DNA of 64,000 bases. Source: Owenia fusiformis. Lineage: Eukaryota; Annelida; Polychaeta; Sabellida; Oweniidae. A program made the translations under genes and the position numbers. Within the stretch, counting starts at the first letter, position 1. Each line of letters begins with the position of its first letter. The notes beneath the pieces were generated by a model. It saw only the letters and a program-made list of their open reading frames with translations, was not told where the DNA came from and did no database searches. The DNA lies in the NCBI GenBank assembly GCA_903813345.2, contig CAIIXF020000012.1, positions 3,081,318 through 3,145,317 on the forward strand. The letters are read 5' to 3'. Positions 23,341 to 35,399 of the stretch are shown one piece after another.

Positions 23341-25178
23341 CATAGATATGATTTTCCAACGACCCAGGCGAAGCTTGGTTCCAGTTTACAGTGAATGTTC
23401 CTAAAAATGTGTTGAAAGCCACTTATTTTCCTCTCTATCGAAAATTTGGAAATGCGATGCTTTTTTAAACAAAACCGTTATCATAATTGAGCCGGTATGC
23501 AAGAAGGTTTTTGCAACACTCTGTGCAATATCACAGTCGATGCTCATGACGTCTTTAGCAAAACCAAAGTGATTGTTTCCCGTGTTTGTGAGTAGGGACG
23601 AGAATCTAAACAGGAATATGTATTTTGTAACTTCATGAGTGCATCGACATATTCTTGAAAAAAGTTTAATTTCAATTTCTCAATGAAGCTCGATACAGAT
23701 ATTGCACCAAGAGTTTTGAATTGACGCTCGGTATAAATATATAACACTTTTGTTCTTTCATATCGGTAGCACGTTGGCCTCATGGTTAACAGCTTCCACA
23801 CTCTTGGTTAGTCGATCGAGACCCGTTCATGTCGAACTTTTTGATTGGTTTGTTGTCAAGATATGATAAGTAGAGCAAAATCCAGAAAAAGTAGATCAAA
23901 AATGCTCCAATGGAGTATAAAATTGTCACCAGGATTCCGAAATGAGACGAATGTTAACTCGTTACATCTCTGTAGATAAAATAGGTCAGAAAATCCGGAT
24001 TAATTCGAACAAGGTTCGGGAATTTTCGTCATAAGAAGACGATAAAATCGTGAAACGGGTGTCAGGGGCTTCCCCTCATCTTTCCCGACATGGTTCTAAA
24101 AGCCTTATATGGATCTATCACGCGACATTCAAAATGACGTTCCTATATGGTTCTATGGGCCCTATATGGAGCTTTCGAACACGTGACCTAATACCAAATC
24201 AAAATCAAAATTTTATCTTGACCATTGGATGGGATTTCATAGAAAATATCAAAGAAAACACATCCTCGTGATCCTTAAATCACTTAAATTCGATCATTTT
24301 ATCTTCACCCCTTGATGGAATTTTATGAAAGAAGTCATGATCATGAAAACACATCATCATGTAATTAGCTCGTTTTATCTTGACCCTTCAATTGATTTTC
24401 ATGGAAAAATATTTTATGAAAAAATATCATCATGTTATGATTTGCATTTGAATAAGACCGTTTCATCTAAATACTTAGACAATATTTCATAGAAAATGCA
24501 CTGAAAAAATATTGGATTGGATTTACAGGATTTGCTTTAATTTATCAATGTAAATTTGTCCCTTCCAAAGCGATGCATCATGGGAAATATTTATGTAAAT
24601 TACCCCCTGAACTCTTATCGCGAGTTGGAGTATTCCCCACCATTGTCATGGTCAAAATTTAGGTCAAATATTTTAGATATCAATAAACCTTCGATTTTCA
24701 GCAAACCAAACCAAAATCTAAATTCAAAATATATCGCCATGCAAACTGATTAAGTTCCGATTGTAACAAAGAAATGATCAAACACCTCCGAAATGGGAGT
24801 TGTCCTTAATATAATAATAAGTGATACTAGCGTAATTCAAATGGTTGATGATACTTACTCATGATTTATCTCCACAAATAAAAAAGCTAACTCAATGGAG
24901 ATTTACAATGTATTATTCTCATACAGTTAGTATCATCTCACGTTTGAGTATCATCACTGTTCACACGAACCCTTTGGCCACTTTATTTCTAATCTACAAC
25001 AATGGCTTGAACACATGATAGACAAGAAACTGAACTCCTAGCGGCGTTAAGATAATAATTTTTGAAATCTCATTCGTTGAATATGAAAATAAAAATATTG
25101 CATGTTAAAATAAGAACCTTTTAGAATGTAAGCAAATAACACTAGTCTTCGAGAATGTCAGACAATTCTAAACCAAAT
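23341..25178. other. Intergenic, no gene recognised
   Basis: AT-rich. Near 24,150-24,480 phrases such as 'gaccnttngatggnatttcat' and 'gaaaacacatc' recur in a loose tandem. No exon was supported. Confidence 0.4.
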
Positions 25179-25184
25179 TTTATT
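25179..25184 (-). terminator. Poly(A) signal of HYR-Sushi gene B
   Basis: AATAAA on the minus strand, about 60 bases beyond the candidate stop codon of the HYR-Sushi B gene. It supports the proposed short last exon. Confidence 0.55.
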
Positions 25185-25244
25185 TCTCATATAATATAAT
25201 ATTTTACCATCGAGACTTGTTTTTTGCGGTGATATTTTTCTCAT

Positions 25245-28200
25245 CTATGGAATAGCTGAAAGATAAAAAACAATTAAATTAGGATAGGAAGCGGAACTAG
25301 TAAGTACTAACGAGGAGCACCGGAAAAAAAGAAATCAGAGTGAAAGTACCTCAAATTAATGTGGGCTTTAGGACAAACGGATGTGCGTTTTCGAACCTTG
25401 TAAGGTATGGTGAGTCTGTACCATGTGCCTTGCACTCTAACTTTTATTCCCAGACTATGTTCCGAGCACAATATGGAATATTACTCAAAGCAAAAAAATC
25501 TCATAATTACGTTCACAACGGCGCACATTTCTCCATTCGCCCAATGTGCCATTTGGATCTGGACGATGGCATTCCATTGGTTCTGTTCCGCCGCCAACTG
25601 GTTGGTAGCCATTATAACACCTTAACTCACACACAGAACCCCATCTATCGTCGAGGCATTCAAAGTGTCCATTCGCCTCAGAGGGAGGATTGCCGCACCT
25701 AACAACTACACAATCCAGCGTATAACAAGACACGCATACAATGAGTAAAATATATAATGCTTTTAAGTTCTGTTTTTTTTCATACCGAGTAATTCGATTT
25801 TTCTTCTCTTTCTCAATTTTCAGCAAGACCACTGATCAATCTATCTTGACTTACCTATCGTCTGGATCTGAATGCTACACCTTCTGAAATGCGATTAACT
25901 ACAATTATATCTGTTACTTTACCTAAAAATGAAAAAAAAATCGATTCTAAAGGTACACTCCCCTCCATAAGTTTGGCAACCTTAGCTCCCCCATTTAACT
26001 ACGTGTTAGAGCCTCTTTACCTTTGAATTTTTATTTACTCAACCCGCGATGAAAATACTTATACTATTGATGGAAACGTAATGTGACTTTATTTCCAACA
26101 CCTCCAAATGTTCTCATTTTTTTCCTCAATTACAATAGGTCGGAAATTGATGAAAAATTTGGAGGTATTGGAAATAAAGTCAAATTACGTTTTCATCAAT
26201 AGTATAAGTATTTTCATCGCAGGTTAAGCAAATAATAAAGGACCCACGGTCCTGTGCTCACACAGTGTAGAACCTTCAGAGGAATGTATATCTGATTTTC
26301 AAACAAAATTATTGATTATGATTTGTAGTCTCGAACTTTAAGAAACTTAGATAGCACAGTTTGTGACCAAGTTTGAGGACCTTTGACCTTAAACATTTTA
26401 CTTATTCAGAGCTCAGTAGGTCTTTTTTTACCTTTCCAAGGTCACTGAAGGTCAAATCTCAAAACTAAGGTCAGATTTGAACTCCTGGCAACTTGTAGAC
26501 AATTTTCCCAAAGAAATTTGGGCAAACCCTTGAACATTTTACTTATTCAGAGCTCAGTACGTCTTTGTGATTAAGGTGACCAAAATTTACATCCAAATAA
26601 TCAATTTGAAAAATCAACTTTTTTGACCTTTCGAAGGTCACTGAAGGTCAAATCTCAAAACAAAGGTCAGATTTGAACTCCCGGCAACTTGTAGACGATT
26701 TTCCTAAAAAGAATAGGTCAAATTGAAGCAAGTTGAAAAATAATTTATTTTTACTGGTTTTTGACGTCAAATATCTCAAAAACAGTAAAAACTTGATGCT
26801 GAGATAAATTGAGCAATATGTAGGGAATTCTTAAATCTAGTAACGATGTAATTCATTGCAAGTAATGAACAAGTATAGGGACAAACTTTGAGAAACTTGT
26901 CAATCACAAAATCTGCCATTGACGATATGTACATGAGAAAGTTCTTTGAAAGTCCTACTTTTTGTCAAATTGTATAGAGTAAACACCAAAAACTGTAATT
27001 CCCAGAGCTTTGAAATCTTCAGAAGACATATGTTGTAAGTTTCTAATAGCGAAATTAGCAAACATTGGATCAAACTGGTTTTTTTTGTTTTACGTACGCC
27101 CAGAAGTGAAAATGATACCTTGTCCATGACGAAAACAGGTCGCTATATTTCCCCTCGAATGCCAACGTATGAGTGCCCTCTGGAAAATTTCCGGGCGTCC
27201 CTAATCCCGATGTTTGATGGCAATGGCTAAAAATGAGAGGTTTAAAATCAACTATTAAATCAAAATATGCAACAAAAGAGGCATTGTTGAAACTATTTTA
27301 TTTCCTCGATATTAAATAGAAGACTTTGAACATATTAGTGGCAAGATCCCTGCTAGCAGACAAGTTTGTCCGTGCAGGTACAATCAGAATCTATATGAAA
27401 TCTTCTCGACTTAAATGTTCAAAAATCTAAAATGACAAATATCCAAATCATCATTTACTTGATTACTGATTTGTGGTATGGCATTGGCCTAGTAGTTACA
27501 CATATCCTTAATTTTAGGTTGTTTTGGATTGTTTTCCTCAAAGATTTGCCTTCTCGGGACTTCAGACATTTTGAATGTCCTTGGTCTTCTACTTGGATAT
27601 TTGGTATGGCATTGGTCAATTTGGACATTTGGTGTGGCATTGGTCTTATATTTGGACATAGGGTTCGGGCGTTATTTAGTTGGTATGGGAACACATTGAA
27701 TTTGACAGATTGGTATGGGAACATAGTAAAATCTGAGGGTTCAGTCTAGGACCCCGCCCAATTTTTTATACAGTGAATCCCCCAGGAGAAGAGTGTACAA
27801 CAATTCATTTTGATTTTTTTGGCATTCTTATATCGGACTGGACACAACCTGCAATTCTGACTTACTCGATGGTACAACCAATGCAGGTACCACCCACGCT
27901 GCAACTAGGACGTAGTGTCTCTGCCACGTAGGCAAAGTCGTCATATTTGTTGGCAACTCTCGGGGCTCCAGGGTTAGGGCAATTGATAACGCTACTGCCC
28001 TGACCATATGCCCCTGCTAATTAAACACAATAAAAAGATCTGAACCAAAGGGCTAGGATACACCATATTTGCATAGGGTTGATTCGTATGTTAGTTGGAC
28101 TTTTTCATTTTGTTAACATTAATATTAATATTATTAACTCAAATATATTTTTCACGTAGTAGCAATTGATATTAGACGTGTGCTTAGATTTGTAGTTGTG

Positions 28201-28408
28201 GGTCTATTTTAAAAGAGACCTTTAAGGTTAAGGTCTAATTTTCAAAATAGGCTAAACTGAGAAGGGTGATCATGACGTAAAGATATATTGGATACTCTGA
28301 TTAAAAGTTTAATTCTATTAAAATAACTTTAAATATTGCATATTTTCTGAGTTGTCATATTGCTTACCTGCAAACAATGCGCACACTATTAAAAACATGT
28401 TACTTCTA
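25245..28408 (-). CDS. Secreted HYR-Sushi protein B (six exons)
   Basis: Minus-strand exons are 28408-28378, 28013-27866, 27226-27119, 25883-25855, 25705-25511 and a candidate last exon 25255-25245. They add up to 522 coding bases (173 residues) with every join in phase. The signal peptide begins MFLIVCALFA. The HYR domain runs INCPNPGAPRVANK, FPEGTHTLAFEG, CSIQIQ. The Sushi module has RCGNPPSEANGHF, DRWGSVC, GYQPVGGG, EWRNVRRCE. Exons 1, 3, 4 and 5 are exactly as long as those of paralogue A (31, 108, 29, 195), and exon 2 differs by one codon. The last exon (TTTCAG|CT, then two codons and TAG) is the weakest part. Introns carry different repeats from those of A. Confidence 0.75.
25956..26236. 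repeat. Hairpin-bearing Tc1-like MITE remnant
   Basis: It starts CACTCCCCTCCATAAGTTTG after TA, a terminus seen again at 43,630, 45,552 and 59,511. Inside, arms of about 69 bp (26,041-26,110 and 26,157-26,226) form a near-perfect inverted repeat. It lies in the third intron of HYR-Sushi gene B. The right terminus is not clear. Confidence 0.65.
26375..26720. repeat. Two-copy ~195-bp tandem repeat
   Basis: ACATTTTACTTATTCAGAGC, TTTCCAAGGTCACTGAAGGTC and CAGATTTGAACTCCTGGCAA recur in the same order about 195 bp later. Intronic in HYR-Sushi gene B. Confidence 0.7.
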
Positions 28409-30010
28409 TGAGAATCTAACAAAGCCTGTTTACTCCTTTTAAAATGAACTTTCTCGAGAACGTTATCTTACGGGTCAGACTTAACGTAACCTTCATCTTG
28501 CATAAAAATGCATTGCATGAAGAGTGATAATCCGAGTTCGTGCTACAAGGATAAATGCGTCAAGCATCAATATAAGCCAGAGATTATCTAATTATACATT
28601 TTAGCATATCAATTAATTTCCTTTTAAATACAATGAAAAGTAAACTAAATTTTGGAGAGTGATTTTCGAGGGACTGTTTATTTATCTTTATTCTTATTAC
28701 ACATATGTTATTTTCCCTTGTTAGGTCATAATTAAAGCATCTATCATGTTCACACACCCCATTTTGCATACTTTGTCAGACCATCATGAACTTTATGTTT
28801 TATACAAATTTTGGATTGTTACTTGTATATGCTGTAGTATTAATTGTTGTTTTATTATAAGTTGTACACATATTTTCCAAACCCTCTTTAGCTTCTGCAA
28901 GCATTGGTAGCGACATGGTGGACTGAATTCAACATTGTTTTTCTCATAAATCAATTATTGAAAACAGTCTGTAAAAACACCATCCTTTATGTAATGGTCA
29001 ATGGTTGACAACAATTTAGTGTGAAAATTATTTATAAATATTTTTTTTTTAGTACAATTGTTTTTGTTCTTTTCTACAAATTCTTGAGAATGAAATAAAA
29101 TACATTGCATGTTGGACAAAATGGCATATACAACATTTTCTTAGATCTCTCAATATCATAAAATTAATATACAAAGGAAAGTTGGGTTCATTTGAAAAAC
29201 TATCCAAATAATTGAACCCCCCTCCCCCCAAAAAATAAAATGAATAACTAAATATACCTTTTATTTCATTAACAAGGTACTTATTTTAAAATGAACCAAA
29301 CTTTCCTTTGTACAATTACAATATTGAGAGACATAAAAACGTTGTGTACTCGTATATGTCATTTTGTTCTAACGAGGTTCGGCTAGATGTTTCATTTCAT
29401 TTTTTGATGACTGGTTTAGGAGAAACAAGCTACGCTACCAAGCCTTTGAATAATTTCTTTATGCTAACTGTCAGGGGTGTCATTAAGATAAAAAATAACA
29501 AGCTACATTCCTTTTTTAACATGATGAAACGTTCGGATATACAACATACATGGCGAGTCTAATCTGCTTTAATTCAAGATACTTGTCGGTTGCGCGATCA
29601 AATTGAATATCTAAGCACATGTGCCAAAGGGAGAGTACAAAAAACTGCAACGAAACCTAGCAAGAAAAGCAGACTCTAAATGTAAACTTGTCATAAGAAA
29701 AATAGACCATAAATATTCCTTAAACAATAATCTAACGTGAAGAGAAGCTATTCAAAGGGTCAACATCCATTCACAATAAAATAGGATGCGATGGATGCCG
29801 ATGAGTGTACAAATGTAAGAGCCCGAATTATAAATTTGATTATTTATCCGATTTCTCCACATTCATTGCTTACCCATCTTGGGATAACTTTTGAGAAGTG
29901 AAGAAGTATCCCTATATAAAATTCTTGATAGGGAGAATTACTTATCCGTATAATGAACTAGTCAACCGCTAGTCATGATCAAACAAAAACACCATGATAA
30001 TCTTTTTTAA
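28409..30010. other. Intergenic with a 280-bp imperfect palindrome
   Basis: No exon seen. Arms at about 29,100-29,195 and 29,290-29,385 are inverted copies sharing TACAAAGGAAAGTTTGGTTC-like sequence. Otherwise AT-rich. Confidence 0.5.
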
Positions 30011-30015
30011 ATCAA

Positions 30016-30021
30016 TTTATT
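30016..30021 (-). terminator. Poly(A) signal of WxxW-EGF-Ly6-CUB gene
   Basis: AATAAA on the minus strand, about 147 bases after the stop codon at 30,168. Confidence 0.55.
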
Positions 30022-30167
30022 TTAAGTTCAAAAGTTATTTCAAAAATAATTATCTCCATGGGAAAAATATTAGTAATTTTACGACCACACATCTAACGTT
30101 TTGAAATGACTGGATGGCCACCGTACTAAACAGACAATAATCATGGTGAAGAAACAGACGAATTGGT

Positions 30168-33100
30168 TTAAAGCTTGGTCCAACTCATTTTGAATCCAGA
30201 TCGTGAAACTAAGTGATCAGTCTTGAAATTCACGTACAGGGTTTTTCCTGATGTCACGATCGATCTTTTTGGTTTCTTGCTATCGCAGTATTTACCAATC
30301 AGTTTGGAGCCGCTCGTTTCACCATCACGCAGCTGAAATATTAAAAATCGTGTACAAAATACTGATCCTAAATAATACCCAATGGTGTTAACCCTAACTT
30401 TTAAAATATTTGATTGGTTCCTTGTATCATCTTCAGTCAACTTTGTGACATGAACATTTTCGATTGCAGTTTATGAGCTCTCTAAATGGGTATACTCCAT
30501 AAGAAGGTTTATATCACAGTTTATGGATAATGCGAGTTACTTATCATCAAATATGAGGTTCTGACAATTTGTTACCGAAACGAACCCAGTGAAATCGAGC
30601 GGATCACCCGTGCCTATGGCAGCACTTATCTGGTTCCAATCCGAAAATGAGATGGTCATGGCACGGAAATGGCAAAACCAACACAACAGAATATATTGGC
30701 ATCAACAAACATTTACAATCAACCAATTATATAGCATTCCTAATGTTAGAGAACCCTTAGCAATTTTGTAAACATTGATACTTTAAATACACCTCTAAAA
30801 TGCAATGAATCTTGCCTATATATCTAAGATTCTAACATGATATGCGATGTCACAATGACGAGAACAATTGATTTATTGGTCTATATTGGGGTATGTACGT
30901 ATGACCTGTAAATTTCAATATAGACTAAAAAATGTAATGACTATTACAATTCCATACTGACACCCCCTCTGAACCAATTTAGTCACAATATAGACATGAC
31001 ACATGTCAATATGTGACGTCAGTTTCATTATTGATATTTTTGCAAACTATTTAGCTAGGAGGAAATCCGGTAAATAGAATGTCCAAAACATCAGAATTTT
31101 TCAGATTGAAAATAATCAAATCGGAAGAAACGTAGGTTTTATCATGTTAGAATCGTAACAAAGACCTCGATTCTATGATTAATGGCAAATATATGACCTT
31201 AAATTTTATCCTGCCCATTGCCAAAGTTCTCAATCGCTACGCGATTTCGGTCTTTTAACAATGAACAGAATAAAATTTTCGATCAAATATTGCGCCATAA
31301 ATCATAGAATCTCGGTCTTTATTCCTTAATTATTTCGTGTTGACTATATATCCCATTTTTTCATATTCTACTTACAATAAGGCGATCATATTTACAGGAT
31401 CGGTGACCCTCAATATTAAAATGTGAGAAGGTGACTTTCATACGATGATCTGCATAGATCACATAGGTGGTCTCGATGTCATCGTCGTACTTCAGGTATC
31501 CGCCAAAGTTTTGAGAGGTGAGCGTTCCATATCCTTTGAAGATCTTTGCTGTACCCCCTTAAACAATTTCACTTTTTATATTATAACTTAGGGTTGAAAG
31601 AGCATCGTGGAAAGCTACACCTATTTTAAATTATAACTTGATCAACTTAAAAGGAGTGTGAATAAAGCTAAACCCGTAATCCGACAATTAGAGACCGCTT
31701 ACCATTTCCATTACAAAGAGCACCTTTGCAGAAAGTGTACTGTACATCAGTTTTTGAATACGACCGTGGATGATTCCATGAATCATATCCTGGTTGACTG
31801 GGTGGTCTATAGGGTGTATATCCTTCGTCTCGTGGCGGATCACTGAAGATAAGTCGATTGGGGTACTTAGGGTTTGTTTCAGCACAACCCCGATAATAAT
31901 CTATAGAAAAATAACATTAAATAGTATAAAATAAAAAGTATATAGTTGATTTAAAAGTGTTTTTGCTAAGAAAATCATATTAACCAGTTACTATGAATTT
32001 TTCACCAGTCATCAGTGATACGTCATACAGTTCTCCCATTTCAAAGAGCAACATTGTAGAATTTTGATAGAATATTCGGCTAATTTTGCCTGCTAAAATG
32101 AGGTTATTGGTACCACAGTTAGGGAATAGGGAATTTAGTCCGGAGATGATAATTTGGTTTCCTGTATAAGAAAGCCTTTCCCCGATTTTCTGACCCAAAA
32201 GAGTGTCGTCTAGTGTTTGATAAATGAATCGAGGTTTATTCTCGACAGGGTTAGTACTAATCTATCAGGAAATATTTCCAATTAAAAGACCAAGAGATCG
32301 AACTATAAGAGTTTGTGTGTAAAAAAAAGAAAGATTTACCACGATGGTTCACTTTTTAAAGATTTCCAGGGGGGTCTCTTTTGACAACGTTGTCCCAAAT
32401 ATGGCCAAGATCAATTGGCCGTTTGCTCAAACCCCCAACCCCCTCCCCCCCCCCCTCCTGGCTACGAGCCTGCATTCACCAAAGGCTTTGGTATGTTTGC
32501 AATGTAAAGTATACTTACAACCATTCCAGTCTTTTGCCGTGTAGCACATAGTATTACATGGTGCCTGTATTACTGTATCATCAGTCTTGCTTATTTTACC
32601 ACATCTTGCTGGATCATTAATACTATTACACTCAAAACACCTAAGGGGCTCTAAAATATACGATGGTATCTATAGGCATACCCTGTATAATTGAACCGAC
32701 AAATTAGTAATTGATTGACAAATTGTACGATGGTTAATTTTGAATGAAATGAATCATGAGTCAGAGGACCACAGAGGTTATCGCAACAGATTTGACAAGA
32801 CAGTCAGACAAAATTTTGTAAAACATATTCGTTTGTTGGACACGTTTGCACCTACCTGTCTAACTACCTGTCCAAACTATTTCATCATATCTATGACTAC
32901 GTTTCCTGAAAATAATGCATTGGCCTAACATAGGCACCTATTTGAATCCTCAACTTAATTTTATGGTTTGTTTCTACTTCAAGGCAAATGAGTAAAAATC
33001 CTACCCTCGCAAGTTTTGGAGTCGCTCAGTAGTTTGTACCCAGTGTAGCAACTGCACCAACGACCTCCACAGTTAGTACAGTACCTACACATATGACTAC

Positions 33101-35321
33101 ACAAGCCATTGTTCGTATTGCATGGATTAGAGCTACCTCCTGTTGCAAAATCACAGAATGAAGTAAATGGAAATCACTACCTAGATAGGCTATTTTAGTT
33201 TTATATTGTTTTTAATGACAAAAAATAAAATCCGGACCTTAATTAGAGCCGACATTTTCAAAAGGGAAAACATATTGTGCGATAATTTTTTTAACAAGTT
33301 TCTATGGCCACCCCTTTATTCTCTTTTAGGTCCCCTTGCAATAAATGAATATATTTTCTATAAAAAAGCTATGATGAGATCCGAGCTAGCCATTTTGCTG
33401 GTAAAGATAACCTCTACGAACAAAAATATACATACGTATTACCTGTATTGCAGCGGTATCTTGTTCTGTAGTCGCTACAACCACGAGGCTCATTCAATCG
33501 GTTGTGGCATACAAATCCATTCGCAACATTGCAGTCATAACCCTTTTCAAATTTCTCCCCGTTTTTGTCATATGGCACACCTCCGGTAGTTTGGCATTCA
33601 ATTCCATTGGGGTATGGACAGGATGCCAGTTGCTAAAGTGACGGACATATAAGATAAGTTTATTGTTATTTATATATAGTGATAGGTTTATATAAATCAA
33701 CAAAGCCCATACTTATCAACCACTTTAACTTTAAAAATATTGAATTATACAATTAAAAAAGCAAATATCAAGTCAAGGTATTCAAATCATAACCTCTTGA
33801 CAAAACCTCTTCTCACAAATTAAAATAGGCAAACTGTCTTGAATAAAATGGTATACCGGTATAAGATATCATATGATGTTTGTTAGGAAGTCAGCTAAAG
33901 CAAGAGCAATGTTTTAGAAACGAATAGGAATATTTTGATAAAGTAAAAACTGTTATCATAACGGCCGGGAGTGAATCCATGTTTCTTTTTTACTTTAAAC
34001 AATTATAGCTTTCATACTATTAAGATCTCTGCCTTGATAAAAAAACATTCTAGTCCATTTGAATTCATGTAGCTAGATAGAGACATACAGTGTATGCTAT
34101 CTAATGTCTCTTGTGTAAAATGAGAAATTGAACAATTAAAACATATAAAATATAATATAGAAATATACCGATTACCTTCCCAAAATCCTGTCTTGTCTCA
34201 GAATCACCATTGCCTGATGGGCGATCTCGATTGAACCAATCTGTCCACTTCTCATACGCTGCTGATGCAGGACCTGAATTTGGATAGATGTTAAGATGCA
34301 AAATGTTGTTCGACATTATGAGTTCATGTATAAAATTCGATGTCATAAGTAAAATGACGTTTCAGCAGCATTCTCTACAAAATGCATTAGGCCATAAGAA
34401 GTAGATTCTTTGTTTTGCGTCCTGGCAAAATCCAAATCATGCAAGGGTACAAGGAAAACAAACACAAACTCAAGAAAAAACACAAACTTGTTTGCTGAGA
34501 TTATGTATACATGTTATGGGTATAAAAAGGGATGGCATACCAATTTGCAGTATAAACACATATCTATACATATATATATACAATATATTTAAACATAGCT
34601 ATTATTCAAGGGTAAAAAAATGAGAAAATACACAATGTATACCAAAGTAATCAATAACACTGTCAATTTTGACGCGCACCAAATTATGTGCCATTTTGTC
34701 TGGTTCTGATTGAACGAAATGCGATGGTACTTTCAGACCATTGTGATTGCTATTTGGATGTGTTTGTTTTTTCTGATTTACTCAAAATCGTGCAAGCAAG
34801 GGGACGCAAAACAAAGACTCTACTTCTCATGGCCTTAACTAATTCAGGATGTATTTTCGAATTTAGTGCGTAGTCTAGCTTGTTCATTTAATTAATTCAT
34901 TTTTTAACGAACCAATGTTGCTTTCAAAAGTACGAATTCTCAAAAGAGCAAAAGATCCACCCAGAAATATAGCATGTTAACATATCACAAAACGGTGGCT
35001 CATTTCTGGTATACTTTGTAATCGAAATAATAGTGCATGCTTGAATATGCATACATACCGAAGCACATAACAAACACCAGCGAAAACGTCATGAACGGAG
35101 TTGACCTGTAAAATATTAACGTTTTCTGAATTTTTAAGAATCGTATTTTATAGTAAATTATATTTACATCAACAATAAGGTTAATTGAACTCCAAGTACA
35201 ATGTATTCAATAAGTTTTTTCAACCAAGATAACATTTGGAATCTAATGCGTTTTCTTTGTCGTAACAAAACAAAACTGATGTAAAAATAAATCCAGAATA
35301 TAAATGTGTTACTTACATCAT
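30168..35321 (-). CDS. Secreted WxxW-EGF-Ly6/uPAR-CUB protein, ten exons
   Basis: Minus-strand exons are 35321-35317, 35105-35059, 34273-34176, 33632-33443, 33139-33005, 32650-32515, 32256-31985, 31900-31703, 31548-31376 and 30332-30168. They total 1419 bases (472 residues) with all phases agreeing. Residues 1-17 are a signal peptide (FMTFSLVFVMCF). Residues 24-113 form a WxxW domain (KWTDWFNRDRPSGNGD, CPYPNGIECQ, GFVCHN, GCSDYRTRYRC). Residues 114-158 form an EGF-like module (NPCNTNNGLCSH, WCSCYTGYKLL). Residues 159-360 form a Ly6/uPAR-type fold (LRCFECN, CNTMCYTA, YYRGCAE, FCKGALCN) with a large insert. Residues 361-472 form a CUB domain (YGTLTSQNFGG, CKYDRLI, LRDGETSGSKLIGKYC, GFKMSW). The exon 6/7 join has two possible positions; I chose the one that keeps frame. 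Likely an extracellular matrix, mucosal or humoral protein. I know of no family with this domain order. Confidence 0.8.
32380..32475. repeat. MITE half-copy (CTGGCTACG end)
   Basis: A C-rich tract leads into CCTGGCTACGAGCCTG, matching the right end of the element at 55,477-55,654. It lies in an intron of the WxxW-CUB gene. The left end is not recognisable. Confidence 0.4.
34390..34834. mobile_element. 445-bp MITE with TTA target duplication
   Basis: GGCCATAAGAAGTAGATTCT at the left is mirrored at the right (AGACTCTACTTCTCATGGCC). TTA flanks both sides, and a second arm block, TTTGTTTTGCGTCC, is also mirrored. It sits in the second intron of the WxxW-CUB gene. A TTA duplication is the PIF/Harbinger pattern. 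Confidence 0.8.
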
Positions 35322-35373
35322 GTTTCCGTCTTGAATGATGACTTTTTAAAGCGTTTTTGCAACACTTTCCTCG

Positions 35374-35387
35374 CCATTATATATAGG
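35374..35387 (-). promoter_or_regulatory. TATA box of WxxW-CUB gene
   Basis: The minus strand reads CCTATATATAATGG, about 55-65 bases before the start codon at 35,321. A transcription start near 35,350 would give a 5' leader of about 30 bases. Confidence 0.5.
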
Positions 35388-35399
35388 CCCAGCAACGTT

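Noticed and set aside
30540-30771. GDPLDFTGFVSVTN-like minus-strand segment as an extra CUB exon
   Set aside because: The flanking CUB exons already join in phase 0 to a complete domain. A similar sequence recurs at 40,270-40,350, so it is a dispersed repeat.
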